NCBI GenBank assembly: GCA_019633425.1
Contig: WSUB01000177.1
Coordinates: forward strand, 1 to 64,000
Source: Tulasnella sp. 424
Taxonomy: Eukaryota > Basidiomycota > Agaricomycetes > Cantharellales > Tulasnellaceae
Reading direction: 5' to 3'
DNA length: 64,000 nucleotides
The first letter of the stretch is position 1, and the number at the start of each line of letters is the position of its first letter. The notes below the pieces were generated by a model. That model made no database searches. It had not been told where the DNA came from and was given only the letters and a program-made list of their open reading frames with translations. Made by a program: the position numbers and the translations under genes. Of the stretch, positions 60,435 to 64,000 are shown one piece after another.

Positions 60435-61986
60435 TTAAGAAGATGGGCCTCTCTGCTTGACGAGCTCCCCAACTCTCGTCCAAGTTGCTCCTTGCCATTC
60501 GCTCTCCTCCCAGTAGGACGTCACCTCACATTCACCAGGCCAGACCGACATTAGGTATTCAGAGATGGATACCTCAGATTTTTCCGCTATCCGGGATCTT
60601 CGAACGTTGAGTGACAGCTTTCCGTGTGGTCCAGGCGTCGCGCTTGCCGTGTTCACGGGCGTTCCTCGTAACTGCCTCGCCCTCGCGTCCACCTCCAAGA
60701 TAACCTCCTGTAGCTTCGGACAACCGCAGAGAAGGCCTGCAAGTCCACGAAGGGTCGGCCTCCTGAACCGCTTCGGAGTCGGCTCAAGCCCATCCAACCA
60801 TAGGCGGGTCAGGTTCGGCCACGCACGTGAAATGGCCGAAATGACTTCATCGTCTATTTCAAATCCCGGAGATGAGACGGTAACGAGGAAAGTAGATATT
60901 AAGGGGCAGGCGAGGAGAGGCTCCATATCCTCCCACTGCGGACGTCGCGAACGATGGAAGATGAAGCTGACGGACTTGAGATTGGACATTGTGGCCATTG
61001 ATTCGCAGAGGCCTCTTGGTGGCACAACGATTTCGTCAATAATGTGGAGGCGGAATACAGCCATCTTGGGTGATGATATTGCACGTACAACCGCCAATGT
61101 CGAGGCGAACGTGGACCAAGTTTCCAAGGAGAGGAGTGAAGGGAATCCTGATGTGTATTCAGTCCTTATTCCGCTATAGTCCATGAACTCCAGACTGAGG
61201 TCCTGAAGGTTTGGGAGACGGCTGGCTGCCACTACAATATTCTCCCCATGCGACGTCTTTAGCCCAAGGCGGAGATAGTTGATGGTCGGCGTGGTCTCGA
61301 TAATTTGACTTAAATGGTTCTGAGAGGTTTCAGGTAACGAGGTCGCCACAACCTCTAGGCTCCGAAGTTGGTGGGCCTGAACCAGGAGAATCGCCAGGGC
61401 TGAGTTTATGAGACGTTCGTTGTAACCCTCGAAAGTGATCTCCAGGTCCTGTAACTTCGAAGAAGCAAACAATGGAAGGAAAGTTTGGAGTCTCTTGGGA
61501 ACCAGGACGTGGAGGTGCAAGGAGACAAGCTCCGGGAAGGTGAGGTCGATCTTGTGGCGCTTGATCACTTCGAGTAGTGCGTCGTAGTTGTCAGAGGATG
61601 GCAATGTTAGCTCTTTGACCATGCTGGCTCTGAAGCGCATGTGGTCCCACTCGGCGGTATCTGGTAGCTCGAGGAATAAGAAGGTTCGTGACTAGAGGGA
61701 AGACAGGCGAGGAATCGGGTTAAAAGCTGCACTCAATCATGAGGCATAGAGCTCCAAAAGAATTACATACCGGAGAGTCATTGGGCCCTGCCATTTCCGT
61801 AGCTATTGTATTGTACGGGAAGCACCCAAGGAGATGCCGGAAGGCAGAGACTTCCTTCCAGATGAGGCGTGCGGCTTCGACGGAAAGCGACCGGCAGACT
61901 AAAGCGCATCGGAGAATGTCGGACTTCTCGTCTAAGAATAAGAGAATCTGTGCAAGAAGTTCTGGTATATTCCATATAGGGTGCAT
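60435..61986 (-). CDS. F-box/LRR-like protein
   Basis: Exons 61771-61986 and 60435-61691 give 490 residues. The N terminus MHPIWNIPELLAQILLFLDE with CALVCRSLSVEAARLIWKEV is the basidiomycete F-box pattern. The remainder is a series of leucine-rich strand-helix units, e.g. LVSLHLHVLVP, LQDLEITFEGYN, LRSLEVVATSL, INYLRLGLKTS, LQDLSLEFMDYSG and LTRLWLDGLEP. This class is very common in Agaricomycetes and is presumed to present substrates to SCF ligases; its target is unknown. Only one intron (79 nt) is present, unlike the intron-rich neighbours. Confidence 0.88.
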
Positions 61987-62165
61987 TCTTGACCTCTTAG
62001 TGTCGCGGAGTGATAGGGGACTTTGACCGTTCCACGAGGCGTGGCAGGAACATGTTTGCCGTGTTCGCCGAGTCGTGAGAAATCAACAAGATTGGATTCT
62101 AACTCCGACTCAGCAGCCCCAGTCGATTTTGAAATCTCCTTTCATTCCCTTCGCCATCACTCACA

Positions 62166-62759
62166 ATGGTATGTTGCTTATAGCGCCCAAGTAAAGTGAG
62201 CTCTCTGACATTTGTCCCACGTCCAGACCAAGCACACCAAGAAAGTTGGCATCACCGGCAAGTACGGAACTGTGCGTTCACCTTCCAACAAATATGGAGC
62301 TTGAAGGGTCTATTTCCCAAACTAACTGGTGTATGCTGTGTATCTCTAGCGCTACGGTGCTTCGCTAAGGAAGCAAGTTAAGAAGGTATGTTGGTCCGCG
62401 GTGACACCCCTACCTGCAATGACCGTTGACATGACCCAACCATTTGTAGATGGAGATTACCCAACACGCCCGATACACCTGCACCTTCTGCGGAAAGGTA
62501 CAAAGAATATTAATTTCGGATGAAGGTTGATGCTGATCCACGATGGCTAACAGGACAGCGTGAAGCGCACCCACGTTGGTATCTGGCACTGCAAGGCTTG
62601 CAAGAAGACCATTGCTGGTGGCGCATGGAACATGTCAACAACTGCCGCTTCTACTGTTCGGAGGTTCGGGAAATACTCGCTACTGTTTGTATCCGACTCC
62701 TGGTTGACCTGTCGCTTTGCAGCACCATCCGTCGTCTACGGGACCTTGCAGCACAGTAG
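62166..62759 (+). CDS. RPL43: 60S ribosomal protein eL43 (L37A/L43)
   Basis: Six exons (62166-62168, 62227-62271, 62350-62385, 62450-62497, 62554-62663, 62723-62759) give exactly 92 residues, the family length. Sequence blocks are [35 protein letters not shown] and [21 protein letters not shown] and CKAC provide the four cysteine zinc ligands. The C terminus is [10 protein letters not shown]. The first exon is the bare ATG, directly followed by a GT donor, a layout known in some fungal ribosomal-protein genes. The many introns fit a highly expressed ribosomal gene. Confidence 0.97.
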
Positions 62760-63580
62760 ACTGTCGACCTCGTCTCCGTTCTTCCATATTTGCCTTGCCT
62801 CTGTCGACATCTCTTGCTTGTATCATTCACTCATGCTACAGTTATACAACGTTTCCGCTATGGTCACCGTGAGGCGAGTGCGCGACCAGACGCCATCAGG
62901 ACTACTATAGTAAAACGACGTCTCAGCTCGTCAGCGCAAGACGGTTGTCCCCCCCTCTTACCTTCGGATGGGAAAGTTGGATATAACTGCTGCCCCGACG
63001 AGTAAATTTTCAATACCAGTCGGTCTAACTCGACCGACCTGATCAACCGTTCAGGAAGGGCGGGAAAGGACCTGATCATTATCTGACTAGCACACGACTA
63101 TTGAGGCGGCAGGGAAGCATGTTGAAGGAGTGAGGGCGAGCTTTTGTTGGCGGAGAATTGCGTGGAATTAGTCTTGACCCTCTTGGCAAGCTCCTTGAGA
63201 AATCCACTCAATTGAAGAATGGTGGGCGGAGACGTTTGGGGGTGCGCCGGCGTCAAGCGGTGGGCATCCTCCGAGAACGGAATGGCTCCGAACGCTTTGC
63301 TGTGGCCCTACACCATCGGATAACGAGAGGAGTGAAAGAGCTGTATTATGTCGGACATTCTCCGTTCATGCTGGATGATTTGGTGTGGTCGGAGTTATAA
63401 TGCCTGTTGGGTAAATGTGCGTGGTGTGACAGAAGAAAGGTCACCGACTGGGAGCATGCTTATCCCTTTATCCCCTTCCCCTCGTTCCTCGTCGAACTCG
63501 ACATCGCCTCACCACTCACCACCAGGTTAATTCTCCGCCTGATCAATACAACCTCAACTGCGTCAAGCGCTCGCACACCG
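62760..63580. other. Spacer, no gene seen
   Basis: 3' region of the ribosomal protein gene followed by sequence with short frames only. Promoter of the gag-like gene must lie in the last few hundred bases. Confidence 0.45.
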
Positions 63581-64000
63581 ATGTCCTCTCCACCTACCAG
63601 TATGTCGCCTTTGGGATTGTTCAGTTGAATGTCGCTCCAACAGTCTTCACTCCACAGTCGAACCATTCAAAGGTATCAACTGGGAAGAATGTAATCAGTT
63701 CGTCCGCGCTATCCGTGCGGCAGCCTGGAGGGAAGGCAAACTCCGAGATCCGGCTTGGGTTGCAGACTTTGCGTCACTCCACTTCTCGCATCAAGCGCTG
63801 CTATGGCACTCCGAGCTTCCACGGGATGTTCGTCAAGACTGGGAACAATTGGAAGTTGCGCTCCTTAGTCAGTGGAAGCCTCCAAAATTCGGCGACGAGT
63901 AAGGCCGCGCTTCAATCTCGCAAAGCCATAGTATTCGTGAATACTCTGACCGATAGCACTTATGTCAGGCCCCCAATCGAGCCAACACCAGCAGCTGCGC
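63581..64000 (+). CDS. Gag-like basidiomycete protein, 5' part (cut by window end)
   Basis: Exons 63581-63599, 63658-63898 and 63957 onward. The protein starts MSSPPTIEPFKGINWEE and continues CNQFVRAIRAAAWREGKLRD, WVADFASLHFSHQALLWHSE, then DWEQLEVALLSQWKPP. This aligns by eye, residue by residue, with the capsid-like half of the gene at 8530-9731 (FVRAIRQ, FAATCFAGDALRWHAS, WKALQRAMFIQYP). The rest lies beyond the window. Same unknown function as that gene. The 58-nt first intron is supported by phase and GT-AG borders. Confidence 0.65.

Noticed and set aside
60565..61179. 204-codon plus-strand frame over the F-box/LRR gene
   Set aside because: The minus-strand frame has an F-box and regular leucine repeats; the plus frame has none.

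Overview
This 64 kb window reads as nuclear DNA of a filamentous basidiomycete, most likely an Agaricomycete. Almost every gene is cut by several short introns of about 50-65 nt with GT-AG (sometimes GC-AG) borders. The conserved proteins are eukaryotic and fungal: a G-alpha subunit, an eisosome PIL1/LSP1 protein, prephenate dehydratase, enolase, LAS1, RRP1, ribosomal protein eL43, a HEATR3/symportin homologue and basidiomycete-type F-box proteins. The order, species and chromosome cannot be fixed from sequence alone. Exon coordinates were assembled by hand. Except for the two broken FES1-like copies and the gene cut by the window end, the spliced models given below have lengths divisible by three.

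Layout. 0-4.7 kb: a tandem duplication of about 2.4 kb, each copy with a degraded FES1-like (Hsp70 nucleotide-exchange factor) gene. 5.6-7.7 kb: a divergent G-alpha subunit with 12- and 24-nt micro-exons in its P-loop and His at the catalytic Gln position. 8.5-10.6 kb: a gag-like basidiomycete protein converging on a small JAMM/JAB-like putative metalloprotease. 11.1-13.7 kb: divergent pair of prephenate dehydratase (PHA2) and a calcineurin-like phosphoesterase. 16.5-21.7 kb: a GH88-type unsaturated glucuronyl hydrolase and a large PIL1-domain protein with a long Ser/Pro/Gln-rich tail.

22-35.6 kb is an island that is visibly richer in A/T than its surroundings. It holds a Helitron-type (DUF6570-like) relic, a 742-bp Mutator-like non-autonomous element with about 235-bp terminal inverted repeats and a perfect 9-bp target duplication, clusters of a TACAGTGTA-like motif on both sides of an unrecognised five-exon gene, and a full-length 1,224-residue DNMT1-type cytosine-5 DNA methyltransferase (RFTS, two BAH domains, all main catalytic motifs). 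The island ends sharply at a 363-bp divergent promoter shared by the methyltransferase and RRP1.

36-43 kb is a compact housekeeping block (RRP1, enolase, LAS1, a small probable mitochondrial membrane protein, a small conserved-looking protein). 43-47.8 kb is gene-poor, with a direct-repeat array of about 340 bp per unit. 47.8-53.2 kb is one very large AGC-family kinase. 53.7-57.3 kb is a tandem F-box unit that can be spliced into one 873-residue double F-box protein. 57.6-62.8 kb holds the HEATR3/SYO1 homologue, an F-box/LRR-like protein and eL43. The window ends inside a second member of the gag-like family seen at 8.5 kb. No rRNA, tRNA or CRISPR feature was found.
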